Assembly (NCBI RefSeq): GCF_003965815.1
Contig: NZ_RXOE01000009.1
Location: 124,001 to 188,000 of the forward strand
DNA length: 64,000 nt
Reading direction: 5' to 3'
From: Variovorax gossypii
GTDB lineage: Bacteria > Pseudomonadota > Gammaproteobacteria > Burkholderiales > Burkholderiaceae_C
The notes beneath the pieces are model-generated. The model saw only the letters and a list, made by a program, of their open reading frames with translations, was not told where the DNA came from and did no database searches. The first letter of the stretch is position 1. The number at the start of each line of letters is the position of its first letter. This document shows, piece after piece, positions 36,490 through 45,133 of this stretch. Both the position numbers and the translations under genes were made by a program.

Positions 36490-36510
36490 GGGGATCCTCC
36501 TGAATGCCGG

Positions 36511-37827
36511 TCAGCGCTGCGACGCCGCGCGCCCCGGCTTGACGAACAGCACCAGCACCGCACCGATCACCAGCAGGCCCGCCAGCATGTGCAGCCCCGC
36601 GTCGGTGCTCTGCGTCGCGTCCTTGATGAGCCCGATGAGATACGGCGCGCTGAAGCCCGAGAGATTGCCGAACGAGTTGATGAGCGCGATGCCGGCGGCC
36701 GCCGCCGCACCGCCGAGAAAGGCCGTGGGCATGCCCCAGAAGACCGGGAAGGTCGACATGATGCCCATGGTTGCCAGCGTGAGCCCTGCCATCGCGAGCG
36801 TCACGTTGCCGTGCGAGGCCACGCTCAGCACCAGCCCCGCCGCGCCGACGACAGCGCCGATCGCGCTGTGCCAGCGGTATTCGAGCCGGCGGTCCGCGCT
36901 GCGGGCCATGAAGTACATCGCGACCACGCCGAAGGTCCACGGAATGGCGCTGAGCAGGCCGATGTCCAGCGCGCCCTTCACGCCCGTCGCCTTGATGATG
37001 CTGGGCAGCCAGAACGAGATGCCGTAGAGCCCCGAGGTGTAGGCGAAGTACACCAGCGCCAGAAGCCATACGCGGCCGTTGCCCAGCACGCTGGCGATGC
37101 GCGGCTCGGCCTTGCCGGCCGCCTCGGCGGCGATGTCGCGTGCAATGAGCTCCCGCTCGGCCGGCGTGAGCCAGCGCACGTCCTTCACGCGGTCGTCGAG
37201 GTAGCGCCACACGACCAGGCCCAGCGCGACGGTCGGCAGCCCCTGCAGCAGGAACAGCCACTGCCAGCCGGCCCAGCCGTTGACACCGCCCATGCCCTGC
37301 AGGATCCAGCCCGAGAACGGCCCGCCGAGGATGCCCGCGAACGGGATTGCCGCGAGGAACAGCGACGTGGCCTTGCCGCGCCGCGCGGCCGGATACCAGT
37401 AGGTGAGGTACAGGATGATGCCGGGGAAGAAGCCCGCCTCGGCCGCGCCGAGCAGGAAGCGGATCACGTAGAACGACGTGGGCGAACTCACGAACATGGT
37501 GCCCGCCGACAGCAGGCCCCAGGTGATCATGATCCGCGCGATCCAGCGGCGCGCCCCCACGCGGTGCAGCACCACGTTGCTCGGCACCTCGAAGAGGAAG
37601 TAACCGATGAAGAAGATGCCCGCGCCCAGCCCGTAGACCGCGTCGCTGAACTGCAGGTCGCCCTGCATCTGCAGCTTGGCGAAGCCCACGTTCACGCGGT
37701 CGAGGTACGCCGCGATGTAGCAGAGGAACAGCAGCGGAATCAGCCGCCATCCGACCTTGCGGTAGACGGCATCGGAGGTGCTGTCGAAGCGGCCCTCGTA
37801 GGGCTGCGCGATGGTGCTGGTGCTCAT
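36511..37827 (-). CDS. MFS transporter, anion:cation symporter (ACS) family
   Basis: A 438-residue major facilitator with twelve predicted helices. The ACS-type N-terminal signature YIAAYLDRVNVGFAKLQM near residue 48 and the loop 2-3 motif RVGARRWIARIMI are present. The family carries organic anions such as tartrate, glucarate, phthalate or hydroxy acids. The ATG at 37827 was taken because MSTSTIAQPYEG begins a typical N-terminus and an AAGGAAAG lies about 12 bases before it. It is the first gene of the MFS, FAD-oxidase, LysR set, which suggests uptake and oxidation of a hydroxy acid. Confidence 0.9.
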   Translation of the reverse strand: MSTSTIAQPYEGRFDSTSDAVYRKVGWRLIPLLFLCYIAAYLDRVNVGFAKLQMQGDLQFSDAVYGLGAGIFFIGYFLFEVPSNVVLHRVGARRWIARIMITWGLLSAGTMFVSSPTSFYVIRFLLGAAEAGFFPGIILYLTYWYPAARRGKATSLFLAAIPFAGILGGPFSGWILQGMGGVNGWAGWQWLFLLQGLPTVALGLVVWRYLDDRVKDVRWLTPAERELIARDIAAEAAGKAEPRIASVLGNGRVWLLALVYFAYTSGLYGISFWLPSIIKATGVKGALDIGLLSAIPWTFGVVAMYFMARSADRRLEYRWHSAIGAVVGAAGLVLSVASHGNVTLAMAGLTLATMGIMSTFPVFWGMPTAFLGGAAAAAGIALINSFGNLSGFSAPYLIGLIKDATQSTDAGLHMLAGLLVIGAVLVLFVKPGRAASQR

Positions 37828-38043
37828 GGGTGCGTCGCTTTCCTTCGCCTGGTTCGGCTGCAGGCGATGGTCGCGTCCGCACTCGCAGCGCTGCTGCGGG
37901 TTTCCACGCAATATTCATATGGATTGAAGATCGGCGTATCTCGCAACGAGATGCGCGAGGCAGGTGCACGCGGCGAAGACGGTGCATGCCGCGCTGGAAA
38001 TGCACCGGACCGATGCGCAGGTGCGACCGGCCGCCCCGTAACG

Positions 38044-38081
38044 TAGTGTGTGGACCGGCGAAGCGCGATACACGCGCATAC
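38044..38081 (+). promoter_or_regulatory. Shared promoter-like element, copy 1 (upstream of P460-type cytochrome)
   Basis: TAGTGT at 38044-38049, GATACA at 38067-38072 and GCATAC at 38076-38081. The spacing is 23 bases from TAGTGT to GATACA and 9 bases from GATACA to GCATAC. The same three blocks, with 22 and 9, occur upstream of three other exported-protein genes in the window. TAGTGT to GATACA has the distance of a -35/-10 pair although the hexamers are poor sigma-70 matches. It lies 113 bases before the cytochrome start codon (measured from GCATAC). Confidence 0.6.
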
Positions 38082-38092
38082 GCAACATGCGG

Positions 38093-38170
38093 GGACAAGG
38101 AAGAAGGCGGCAGACCATCGGCGCGCCCCGGGGCGCGAACCTGCGTCCCGTCGGCATCTCGACCTTGTCC
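38093..38170 (+). ncRNA. Structured 5' leader of the P460-type cytochrome gene
   Basis: GGACAAGG at 38093-38100 pairs perfectly with CCTTGTCC at 38163-38170 and encloses a 16-base perfect palindrome (CGCGCCCC/GGGGCGCG, 38122-38137). The outer helix ends 18 bases before the ATG at 38189. The leader would fold into a closed multi-branch structure after transcription from the upstream element. A riboregulatory role is inferred; no known riboswitch class is recognised. Confidence 0.4.
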
Positions 38171-38188
38171 AACCAACACCGCACACCC

Positions 38189-38788
38189 ATGAACAATCCA
38201 CACACGCATCAGCCTTCCGGCACGGACGCAGCGAAGGCATCGTCCCGTTCCTTCAAGGGCGCGCCGGCGAAGCTCGCCAGCTTCGGCCTCCTCGCGCTCG
38301 CTGCCGCGCTGGCCACCTTCGCGGTCGCGCCCATCGCGGCGAAGGAGACCCGCACCGCCGCGGCAAGCTCCGACGCGTCGCCGATCTACGGCGTCACTAT
38401 CCCCAAGGGCTACCGGCAATGGCAGCTGATCGCGCCCGCCATCGAGGCGGAGCCGCTGAACGAGTTGCGCGCCGTGCTCGGCAACGCCAAGGCGATCAAG
38501 GCCTACGACCAGGGCACGCTGCCCTTTCCCGACGGAACCGTGCTCGTCAAGCTCGCCTGGAAGCATGTGCAGTCGCCGGAGTTCGCGCCGGCATCCGTTC
38601 CGGGCGCGGCCACCACCGTGCAGGTGATGGTGAAGGACTCGAAGAAGTACGCCGCCACCGGCGGCTGGGGCTTCGGCCGATTCATCGACGGCAAACCCGC
38701 GGACCTGGCACAGCACCAGACCTGCTTTGCCTGCCATCAGTCGCTTGTGAAGAACCACGACTACGTGTTCACGCGGCTCGCGCCCTGA
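38189..38788 (+). CDS. Cytochrome P460-type c-haem protein
   Basis: A 199-residue exported protein. The N-terminus has about 30 polar residues, then a hydrophobic signal or anchor (FGLLALAAALATFAVAPIAA, residues about 32-51). The domain (about 65-195) has the P460 family layout: YGVTIPKGYRQWQLIAP, then NAKAIKAY, PFPDGTVLVKLAWK, GWGFGRFIDGKP and the single haem site CFACH at Cys179, Cys182 and His183. Cytochrome P460 oxidises hydroxylamine, and related proteins detoxify NO. A covalent Lys-haem link is plausible because several Lys precede the motif, but it is not shown. The function here is open. It is preceded by a conserved promoter-like element and a structured leader. Confidence 0.83.
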   Translation: MNNPHTHQPSGTDAAKASSRSFKGAPAKLASFGLLALAAALATFAVAPIAAKETRTAAASSDASPIYGVTIPKGYRQWQLIAPAIEAEPLNELRAVLGNAKAIKAYDQGTLPFPDGTVLVKLAWKHVQSPEFAPASVPGAATTVQVMVKDSKKYAATGGWGFGRFIDGKPADLAQHQTCFACHQSLVKNHDYVFTRLAP

Positions 38789-38828
38789 TGGGTCGCAACC
38801 GATGGCTCGCACCAGCGATTTTGAAATT

Positions 38829-38865
38829 TAGTGTTGACGAACACGGCCCGGATACAGAGGCATAC
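38829..38865 (+). promoter_or_regulatory. Shared promoter-like element, copy 2 (upstream of 35-residue-repeat protein)
   Basis: TAGTGT at 38829-38834, GATACA at 38851-38856 and GCATAC at 38860-38865. Spacing is 22 and 9. The sequence after GCATAC is GCAA, as in copy 1, so the ten bases GCATACGCAA are identical in the two. It is 127 bases before the start codon of the following gene, measured from GCATAC. Confidence 0.6.
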
Positions 38866-38986
38866 GCAAACCGGTCACGAGATGCCTGAGCGGCCGAACA
38901 ATCTCTCCATCAGTTCGGAAAAGCACATGCGATCCGACTGACAACCGCTCTTCCGAATCGTCATCACTTACCCGAAAGGATTCATC

Positions 38987-39370
38987 ATGAAAGCTTCTGT
39001 CCTCCTCGCCGCCGCCGCAGTCTCCTCGTTGTTCGCCTTGAGCGCGAGCGCCGAGCAATACCAGGGCGTGCTGCAGTTCCGTTCGAGCGCGAGCCGCGCC
39101 AGCGTCAGGGCCGAGGCCGTCGTTGCCTCGCACGGCGCCGACCCCTACCGCGAGGGAGCTTCGGCAGACGTCGCTCCCGCGCTGCCCACCTTGGCCATGC
39201 GCGCGGACACGCGTGCCGAAGCCGTGGCGGCAGCCCGCGCCGGCAACATCTACGCGGACGGCGCCAATGCCGATGCGCCCCGTGCGTTCACCAGCACGCT
39301 CGATCGCGCGACGGTGCGTGCGCAGGCACGCGCAACGGCGGCCCGCGGCGTGACCGAGGGAACGCTGTAA
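38987..39370 (+). CDS. Exported protein with 35-residue repeats, function unknown
   Basis: A 127-residue Ala-rich protein that I cannot assign. A signal peptide covers about 1-22 (LLAAAAVSSLFALSASAEQ). The mature part holds a tandem repeat of exactly 35 residues: RASVRAEAV (37-45), RADTRAEAV (72-80) and RATVRAQAR (107-115), with ADPYREGASAD (51-61) and NIYADGANAD (87-96) as the alternating part. The mature protein is thus about two and a half units of mixed helix and turn, with no Cys. An AAAGGA site precedes ATG 38987. It has a promoter-like element shared with other exported proteins in the window, and a hairpin at 39412 likely ends the transcript. Confidence 0.75.
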   Translation: MKASVLLAAAAVSSLFALSASAEQYQGVLQFRSSASRASVRAEAVVASHGADPYREGASADVAPALPTLAMRADTRAEAVAAARAGNIYADGANADAPRAFTSTLDRATVRAQARATAARGVTEGTL

Positions 39371-39411
39371 GCGGCCACCACCGATGCGCATCCGCTTCCA
39401 TCGCTCCTGAC

Positions 39412-39441
39412 GCCGGGAAATGCAGATGGTCCTTTCCCGGC
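39412..39441. terminator. Hairpin between convergent genes
   Basis: A perfect 9-bp stem (GCCGGGAAA at 39412-39420 and TTTCCCGGC at 39433-39441) with a 12-base loop. It lies 41 bases after the repeat-protein gene and 70 bases past the stop of the convergent winged-helix activator gene. There is no T tract outside the stem, though TTT ends the 5' part of the 3' arm, so it may serve both directions as a weak or RNA-processing terminator. Confidence 0.5.
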
Positions 39442-39511
39442 AGCATCCCGCCGCTCGTTCCTCGTCAAGGAAGCGCGGCGTGGCTGCAAGGGCAGCGGAC
39501 CGCGCCCTGCC

Positions 39512-42373
39512 CTAGTCCATCGACACGTCGAGCAGCCGTTCGGCTTCCTGCAGGTCCGCAGTTTCGAAGCCCTCGGTGTATTGGGCGAGCACGCCGGCCA
39601 GCAGTTCCTTGCCCTCGCCTCCGCGCCCGGCCTTCTCCCACAGGCGGGCCAGGTCCATCGCCACGCGCAATTCCCACGAGCGCGCGCCCTGCTGCCTGCT
39701 CACCGCCAGCGCTTCGAGCAGCGACTCTTCTGCGCTCGCCGCGTCCGGCGTCACGGCATCCGAGAGGGCACGCGCCTTCACGCGAAGAAGCTCCGGGAGG
39801 TTGTAGAGGTCTCCCTTGGCGTGCACCAGTGCGAGCGTGTCGTTCATCAGCTCCAGCGCGTCAGCGTTCCTGCCGATCGCGTTCAGGCCTTCGGCGAGCG
39901 TGATGTTGAACGACGTGGTGAGCAACTCGTAGCGTGACGCACGCAGCTCGATCAGCGAATCCTGGATCGCCTGCACGCCCCGTGCGGCGTCGCCGCGCTT
40001 GATGGCGAGTTCGCCCTTGACGCCGCGGCCTACCGCGAGATACGGCGTCAGCGAATGCGACTCCGCATAGGCGATGAACCGGTCGATGTCCTGCTCGGCG
40101 CGCGCGAGGTCGCCGACCCACATGTAGACCGACACGGCCCATATCAGGGCGATGCACAGCGTCACGGGATGGTTCAGGTGCCGCGCCTCCTCGACCGCGC
40201 GCTGGGCGACGATAACGGCCTGCGAAGGCTGCCCCTGCAGCCACAAGGTCCTGGCCAGCGCGATGCATGCGCGGTTGTGGAAATCGAAGCCGGCGTGGAT
40301 GCTGCTGCGCTGCCGCGACACCGAGGCGCCGGCGATCGCCGCCTCCAGGAAGTGGCGCGCACGAGGCTGGTCTCCCACCAGGTGATGGCAGAGGCCCACC
40401 AGCGAATTGGCCGTTGCCTGCGCAGTCGCGTCGTCGATGGAAGCGGCCACGGCGGCGCAGCGCCTGGCATGGCTGAGCGACTCGACGAAGTCGCCGATGC
40501 GCTCATGGAAGATCTGCAGCCGGCCCAGCAGCTCGACCTGGCTGCGCGAGTCGCCGAGCTCCTCCGCCACCTGGAGGCTGCGTTCGAGCGCGTGCCGCAC
40601 CTCGTCGCTGTGGCCGCGGGTGAACATCTGCGAGAGGCCGACGGCCGCCTGCAGATGCATCTCGGCGGCGCTGCCTGCAAAGGCCGTACCCAGCTCGGCG
40701 AGCGCGCGCTTCGACCAGTCGTGGCACTCCGCCAGCAAGGACATCGCCATGAAAGCCGGCACGGCCGCCAGCACCAGGGAAACGCCCAGCTCCCTTGCAT
40801 CGGCGCGATCGAAGCACCAGGCGAGCGCGGCCCTCACGTTGCCCAGGTCCGCGAGATCCGACGCCCGCGCCGTGTCGCGCGAGAAGGCGTCGTCCTGCTC
40901 GGCCATCTGCTCCAGGCGCTTGCGGAAGTAGACCGCGTGGCGCCGAGCAGCCGAGTCGGCCAGATCCGCTCCGGCCTTCGAATGCGCGTACGCGCGGGTG
41001 CTCTCGAGCAAGCGGTACTGGGTCGAGGTGCCGGAGCGCCGGATGGAGAGCAGCGATTTTTCCGCGAGGCTCGCGACGGCATCGACCACCTGTACCTGCG
41101 TCAGCTCCTGGTCCGCTGCCACTTCGCGCGCGGCTTCCAGCGAAAAGTGGCCCACGAAGACCGACAGCCGGCAGAGCACCAGGCGCTCCGGCATGTCCAG
41201 AAGCTCGTAGCTCCAGTCCAGCGTGGCCTGCAGGGTCTGGTGCCGGGGCTGCGCCGTGCGCTGCCCGAGCCACGAAAGCGACAGGCGCTCGTCGAGCAGG
41301 GCTGCCGTCTGCTGGAGTCCGTAGGCCGCAACGCGCCTGGCCGCGAGTTCGATGGCGAGCGCGACCCCGTCGAGCTTTCTGCAGATGCTCGCGATGACGG
41401 GTGCGTCCTCGTCGTTCAGCTCTGGCATCGCGCCGCTGGCGCCGGCCCGGTCGACGAACAGGCGAGTGGCGGGATACATGAGGATGTCGCGCGCCGCGAG
41501 CCCGGGCTGGTCGGGCGGGTTGTCCAGCGGATCGAGCAGATGGATGTGCTCCCCCTGCACGCGCAACGCCTCGCGGCTCGTGGCAAGTATGTGGATGCGC
41601 GGCGCCGCCTGGAAGAAGCGCTCGGCCAGCGAGGCGGCTGCCGCGATCACGTGCTCGCAGTTGTCCAGTATCAGCAGCATCCGCCTTTCGCGCAGGTAGG
41701 CGATCAGGCTCGGTATCGGGTCGGCGGAGCGCACCGACAGCCCCAGCATCGACGCGATGGCGCTCGGCACCAGGCTGGGGTCCAGCAGCATCGAAAGATC
41801 CACGAACACCACGGCACCGTTGAATTCGCCGAGCATGTCCTGCCCCGTGCGGACTGCGACGGAAGTCTTGCCCACGCCGCCCGAGCCAACGATGGTGACG
41901 AACCGCGTTCTGGCCAGCTGGGCCGGGATCGCGGCCAGGTCCTTCGCACGGCCGAGCAGCTCCACCGGCTGCGCGGGAAGACCGGGTTCGACAGGGCTTG
42001 CCTCGGGTTCCGGCTGCGTGTCTGGGGCAGCGGCCGCCGGGGCGATGCGGGCCACGAAACAGTAGCCGCGCCCGACGACGTTCGACAGATACCGCGCGCC
42101 GTCCTGCCCGTCGCCCAGCGCCTGCCGCAGCATCGCGATCTGGTAGCGCAGGCTCCCGTCCGAAACCACCATGCCGGGCCAGGCCAGCGCCATGAGTTCC
42201 CGCTTGCTCACGATCGTGTTGGCGTTGGCGACCAGGGCGAGAAGAACATCCATCGCCCGCCCGCCAAGATCCACCGGCACCCCGTCGCGCTCGAGGAGCC
42301 GCTGCGCAACGCGCAGGGTGAACGGCCCGAAGGAGACGGGGCCGGCGGTCTTGAAGGAGGTGTCGTCGCTCAT
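39512..42373 (-). CDS. Winged-helix transcriptional activator with NTPase and TPR-like domains
   Basis: A 953-residue signal-integrating regulator. Residues about 11-110 form an OmpR/PhoB-type winged-helix DNA-binding domain (VDLGGRAMDVLLALV, SKRELMALAWPG, GRGYCFVA). An NB-ARC-like AAA ATPase follows, with Walker A GSGGVGKT at 163-170 and Walker B LLILDNCE at 233-240; CRKLDGVALAIELAARRV corresponds to the GLPLA-like motif. The remainder (about 450-950) is helical TPR-like repeats. Members resemble STAND ATPases such as the AfsR/SARP-like group: a ligand bound by the repeats drives ATP-dependent oligomerisation at promoters. The ATG at 42373 was chosen as the first Met before the winged helix. 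It is divergent from the epoxide hydrolase gene, which is a likely target. Confidence 0.85.
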   Translation of the reverse strand: MSDDTSFKTAGPVSFGPFTLRVAQRLLERDGVPVDLGGRAMDVLLALVANANTIVSKRELMALAWPGMVVSDGSLRYQIAMLRQALGDGQDGARYLSNVVGRGYCFVARIAPAAAAPDTQPEPEASPVEPGLPAQPVELLGRAKDLAAIPAQLARTRFVTIVGSGGVGKTSVAVRTGQDMLGEFNGAVVFVDLSMLLDPSLVPSAIASMLGLSVRSADPIPSLIAYLRERRMLLILDNCEHVIAAAASLAERFFQAAPRIHILATSREALRVQGEHIHLLDPLDNPPDQPGLAARDILMYPATRLFVDRAGASGAMPELNDEDAPVIASICRKLDGVALAIELAARRVAAYGLQQTAALLDERLSLSWLGQRTAQPRHQTLQATLDWSYELLDMPERLVLCRLSVFVGHFSLEAAREVAADQELTQVQVVDAVASLAEKSLLSIRRSGTSTQYRLLESTRAYAHSKAGADLADSAARRHAVYFRKRLEQMAEQDDAFSRDTARASDLADLGNVRAALAWCFDRADARELGVSLVLAAVPAFMAMSLLAECHDWSKRALAELGTAFAGSAAEMHLQAAVGLSQMFTRGHSDEVRHALERSLQVAEELGDSRSQVELLGRLQIFHERIGDFVESLSHARRCAAVAASIDDATAQATANSLVGLCHHLVGDQPRARHFLEAAIAGASVSRQRSSIHAGFDFHNRACIALARTLWLQGQPSQAVIVAQRAVEEARHLNHPVTLCIALIWAVSVYMWVGDLARAEQDIDRFIAYAESHSLTPYLAVGRGVKGELAIKRGDAARGVQAIQDSLIELRASRYELLTTSFNITLAEGLNAIGRNADALELMNDTLALVHAKGDLYNLPELLRVKARALSDAVTPDAASAEESLLEALAVSRQQGARSWELRVAMDLARLWEKAGRGGEGKELLAGVLAQYTEGFETADLQEAERLLDVSMD

Positions 42374-42532
42374 GGAGATGGGGAACTGCGGCGTGCCGCG
42401 CAGGCGGTGCGATGCCAGGCCGGACGCGATCAATCCGATCGGCCCGGCGAACCCGCCGGCCGCCTCGGCAGCGCGGGCGGACGGAGCATAACCGAGGGTC
42501 GCAGCACGCCCCTCGCAGGCCGATTTGTATGG

Positions 42533-42569
42533 CCGTGTGTCGACCCGTCCCCTCGGTACCTGCGCATGC
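42533..42569 (+). promoter_or_regulatory. Shared promoter-like element, degenerate copy (upstream of epoxide hydrolase)
   Basis: CCGTGT at 42533-42538, GGTACC at 42555-42560 and GCATGC at 42564-42569. These match the TAGTGT, GATACA and GCATAC blocks at 4, 4 and 5 of 6 positions, with exactly the 22- and 9-base spacing of copies 2 and 3. It sits 85 bases before the ATG at 42649, measured from GCATGC. The spacing is the main support. Confidence 0.4.
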
Positions 42570-42648
42570 GATTCGGCCGTTTCTTCACACACGCGGGATA
42601 CATCCGCTGTCTTCAATGGAGGCGTTTCAACTTCACGGAAATGCCTGC

Positions 42649-43941
42649 ATGAACACCCTCCATCCATCCCTCTCGCGCCGCCACCTTCTGGCCACGTCGA
42701 TCGCCTTCGGCGCGGCGTCGGCGGCCTCCGGTGCCTTCGCCATGTTGCGGCCGTCCAGCGCTTCCGGCCCCGACGACACCTCGGTGCGACCGTTCCGCAT
42801 CAGCGTAGACCGCGAAGCGCTTGCAGACCTGCGCCGTCGGCTCGGCGCCACCCGGTGGCCGAGCGCCGAGACCGTCGCCGACGACTCGCAGGGCGTGCGG
42901 CTCGCCACGCTGCGCTCGCTGGTGCGCCACTGGTCGACGGACTACGACTGGCGCAAGGGCGAAGCCCGGCTCAACGCCGTTCCGCAGTTCGTGACCACCA
43001 TCGACGGCCTCGACATCCAGTTCACGCACATCCGCTCGCGCCACGCCGATGCAATGCCGCTGATCATGACGCACGGCTGGCCGGGCTCGATCTTCGAACT
43101 GCTCAAGGTCGTGGGCCCGCTGACCGACCCCACAGCCCACGGCGGCCGCGCGCAGGACGCGTTCCACCTCGTGCTGCCCTCGCTGCCCGGCTTCGGTTTC
43201 TCGGGCCAGCCCCAGGCCACCGGCTGGGACTCCAACCACATCGCGCGCGCGTGGGGCGTTCTGATGGCACGCCTGGGCTACAAGCAGTTCGTCTCGCAGG
43301 GCGGCGACTGCGGCTCTGTCATCTCGCATCGCATGGCGATGCAGAAGGTGCCGGGCCTGATGGCGATCCACGTCAACATGCCGGGCACCGTGCCCGCCGA
43401 GATCGCCTCGATCCTCGCCGCGGGCGGCCCCGCGCCCGCCGGCCTGTCGGCCAAGGAGCGCGCAGCCTTCGACAAGCTGGACGACTTCTACAGGAACAGC
43501 TCGGGCTACTCCGCGATGATGGTCACGCGCCCGCAAACGCTGGGCTACGCGCTGGCCGACTCGCCCGTGGGCCAGGCCGCATGGATCTACGACAAGTTCG
43601 CCACCTGGACCTACTCGGGCGGCGTGCCCGAGCGGGTGCTTGCGCGCGACGAGATGCTCGACGACATCTCGCTGTACTGGCTGACCAACAGCGCGACCTC
43701 GGCCGCGCAGATCTACTGGGAAGACCATTCGAACAACTTCAACGCCGTCGACATCTCGCTGCCGGCCGCCGTGACGGTGTTTCCCGGCGAGATCTACCAG
43801 GCGCCGCGCAGCTGGGCCGACCGCGCGTACCACGACCTGATCTACTGGAACGAGGTCGACACCGGCGGTCATTTCGCCGCGTGGGAACAGCCGGCGCTGT
43901 TCAGCCAGGAAGTGCGCGCGGCGTTCAGGTCGCTGCGCTGA
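42649..43941 (+). CDS. Epoxide hydrolase, Tat-exported
   Basis: A 430-residue alpha/beta-fold epoxide hydrolase of the EHN type. The N-terminus SRRHLLAT followed by an Ala-rich hydrophobic stretch (about 10-32) is a twin-arginine signal, so the protein is likely folded before export. The EHN region (about 48-150) precedes the core: oxyanion motif THGWPGS near 141, nucleophile Asp220 in QGGDCGS (most relatives have GGDWG), and catalytic His in GGHFAAWEQP near the C-terminus. Epoxides of terpenes or fatty acids are possible substrates. The start at ATG 42649 fits the Tat motif. It is divergent from the winged-helix NTPase activator. Confidence 0.86.
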   Translation: MNTLHPSLSRRHLLATSIAFGAASAASGAFAMLRPSSASGPDDTSVRPFRISVDREALADLRRRLGATRWPSAETVADDSQGVRLATLRSLVRHWSTDYDWRKGEARLNAVPQFVTTIDGLDIQFTHIRSRHADAMPLIMTHGWPGSIFELLKVVGPLTDPTAHGGRAQDAFHLVLPSLPGFGFSGQPQATGWDSNHIARAWGVLMARLGYKQFVSQGGDCGSVISHRMAMQKVPGLMAIHVNMPGTVPAEIASILAAGGPAPAGLSAKERAAFDKLDDFYRNSSGYSAMMVTRPQTLGYALADSPVGQAAWIYDKFATWTYSGGVPERVLARDEMLDDISLYWLTNSATSAAQIYWEDHSNNFNAVDISLPAAVTVFPGEIYQAPRSWADRAYHDLIYWNEVDTGGHFAAWEQPALFSQEVRAAFRSLR

Positions 43942-43971
43942 GCCAAGGAGAAGCACACCCGGCCGCCCGTG

Positions 43972-45042
43972 TCACGCGACCACGAGCGGCAGCGTGAGCC
44001 GTGCCTCGAGCCCGCCGCAGCGACGGTTCTGCAGCTGCAGGTCGCCCTGCATCGAGCGGGCCAGGCGCCTGGCGATCGCGAGGCCGAGACCCGACCCGGC
44101 CTTGCCTTCGGAGCCGCCCTGCCCTGCCCGGACCCATGGCGCGAAAACCGCCTCCATCTGCGCCGGCCGGATGCCGGGCCCCGAGTCGACCACGGCCAGC
44201 ACGAGGCTCGTCGAATCGATGCGGGCGCAGACCCGCACGTCGCGGCCGTAGCGCAGCGCGTTGTCGATCAGGTTGGCGAGCACGCGGCGCAGTGCGAGGG
44301 GACAGGCCATCACCGGCTGCCCGATGCGGCCGTCGAGGACGATCGCCCGGCCGGCCTCGCGATAGTCGCGCATCATGTTGCCGAGCAGGCCGTCGGCATC
44401 GACGCGCTGCAGCGGCTCGGCCACGCTGCGCTGCATCCGTGCGCTGGCCACGCTGGCCTCGACCAGTTCGCGCATCTGGGCAAGGTCGCGCTCCATGGCT
44501 TCGCGCAGCGCATGGTCCTCCAGCATCTCGCAGCGCAGCCCCATGCGGGTCAGCGGCGTGCGCAGGTCGTGCGCATAGGCGGCCTGCACGTCCAGGTGCG
44601 CCACGTCGCGCTCGGCCTGGCGGCGGCGAAGGTTGTTGATCGCGCGCGCCAGCCGCACGATGGCGCGCGGGCCGCTTTCGACGAGCTCGGGCACGCCGGC
44701 GCCGCTGCCGCGGTGCTCAATGGCACGCGCCAGGCGCGCCGCACCCGCACGGTGGTCCATCGCCTCCAGCCAGAGGAAGACGGCAAGCAGCATGAGGCCG
44801 ACGAGCACCGACACGCACACGATCCATCGCAGGCTGTCGTCGAGCGGGCAGCTCAGCGGCGACAGCGTCGCGGCATGGACGTTCTGCCCGAGCGTGGCCA
44901 CCGCGATCGCGCGCGCCGCGACCAACGCCAGGCCCTGGGAACGGCGAGCGGGTTGTGCAGTTTTTGAAACGGCCCCGGCGCGCGCGTCGGATGCGCACGC
45001 CGGATGGAAGGAACTGATGGATGCGCGGGACTTCTTCGTCAT
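43972..45042 (-). CDS. Sensor histidine kinase, EnvZ-like, with minimal periplasmic part
   Basis: A 356-residue membrane histidine kinase. A weak hydrophobic stretch (about 38-58) and a strong membrane helix (about 72-92, IVCVSVLVGLMLLAVFLWL) leave only about 15 residues between them. A HAMP region (95-145) follows, then the H-box YAHDLRTPLTRM with His158, the N-box NLIDNALRYG near 265, G1 DSGPGI and G2 GSGLGLAIARRLA. Kinase and phosphatase functions should both be intact. With almost no periplasmic domain it may sense membrane or cytoplasmic signals. An AGGAG site 7 bases before the ATG supports the start. It lies 159 bases after the receiver-only gene on the same strand and is the last gene of the signalling cluster. 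Confidence 0.88.
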   Translation of the reverse strand: MTKKSRASISSFHPACASDARAGAVSKTAQPARRSQGLALVAARAIAVATLGQNVHAATLSPLSCPLDDSLRWIVCVSVLVGLMLLAVFLWLEAMDHRAGAARLARAIEHRGSGAGVPELVESGPRAIVRLARAINNLRRRQAERDVAHLDVQAAYAHDLRTPLTRMGLRCEMLEDHALREAMERDLAQMRELVEASVASARMQRSVAEPLQRVDADGLLGNMMRDYREAGRAIVLDGRIGQPVMACPLALRRVLANLIDNALRYGRDVRVCARIDSTSLVLAVVDSGPGIRPAQMEAVFAPWVRAGQGGSEGKAGSGLGLAIARRLARSMQGDLQLQNRRCGGLEARLTLPLVVA

Positions 45043-45133
45043 TGGTTTTCTCCTGCTGCCGGCGCACGGGCCGGCATGGGAGAGATGACATCACGCGAGG
45101 GGGAGCGCACACCATTGCATCAGCGTTTGTCGC

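Larger units (their letters stand above)
37828..38188. other. Intergenic region between MFS and cytochrome genes
   Basis: A 361-base gap between divergent genes. It contains an interrupted palindrome at 37934-37956 (GCGTATCTCG, CAA, CGAGATGCGC; nine of ten bases pair), a likely regulator site for the MFS operon. The conserved promoter-like element for the cytochrome gene is at 38044-38081 and a structured leader at 38093-38170. An AT-rich segment at 37908-37930 is a plausible promoter for the MFS direction. I see no small gene or RNA gene of known type. Confidence 0.6.
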
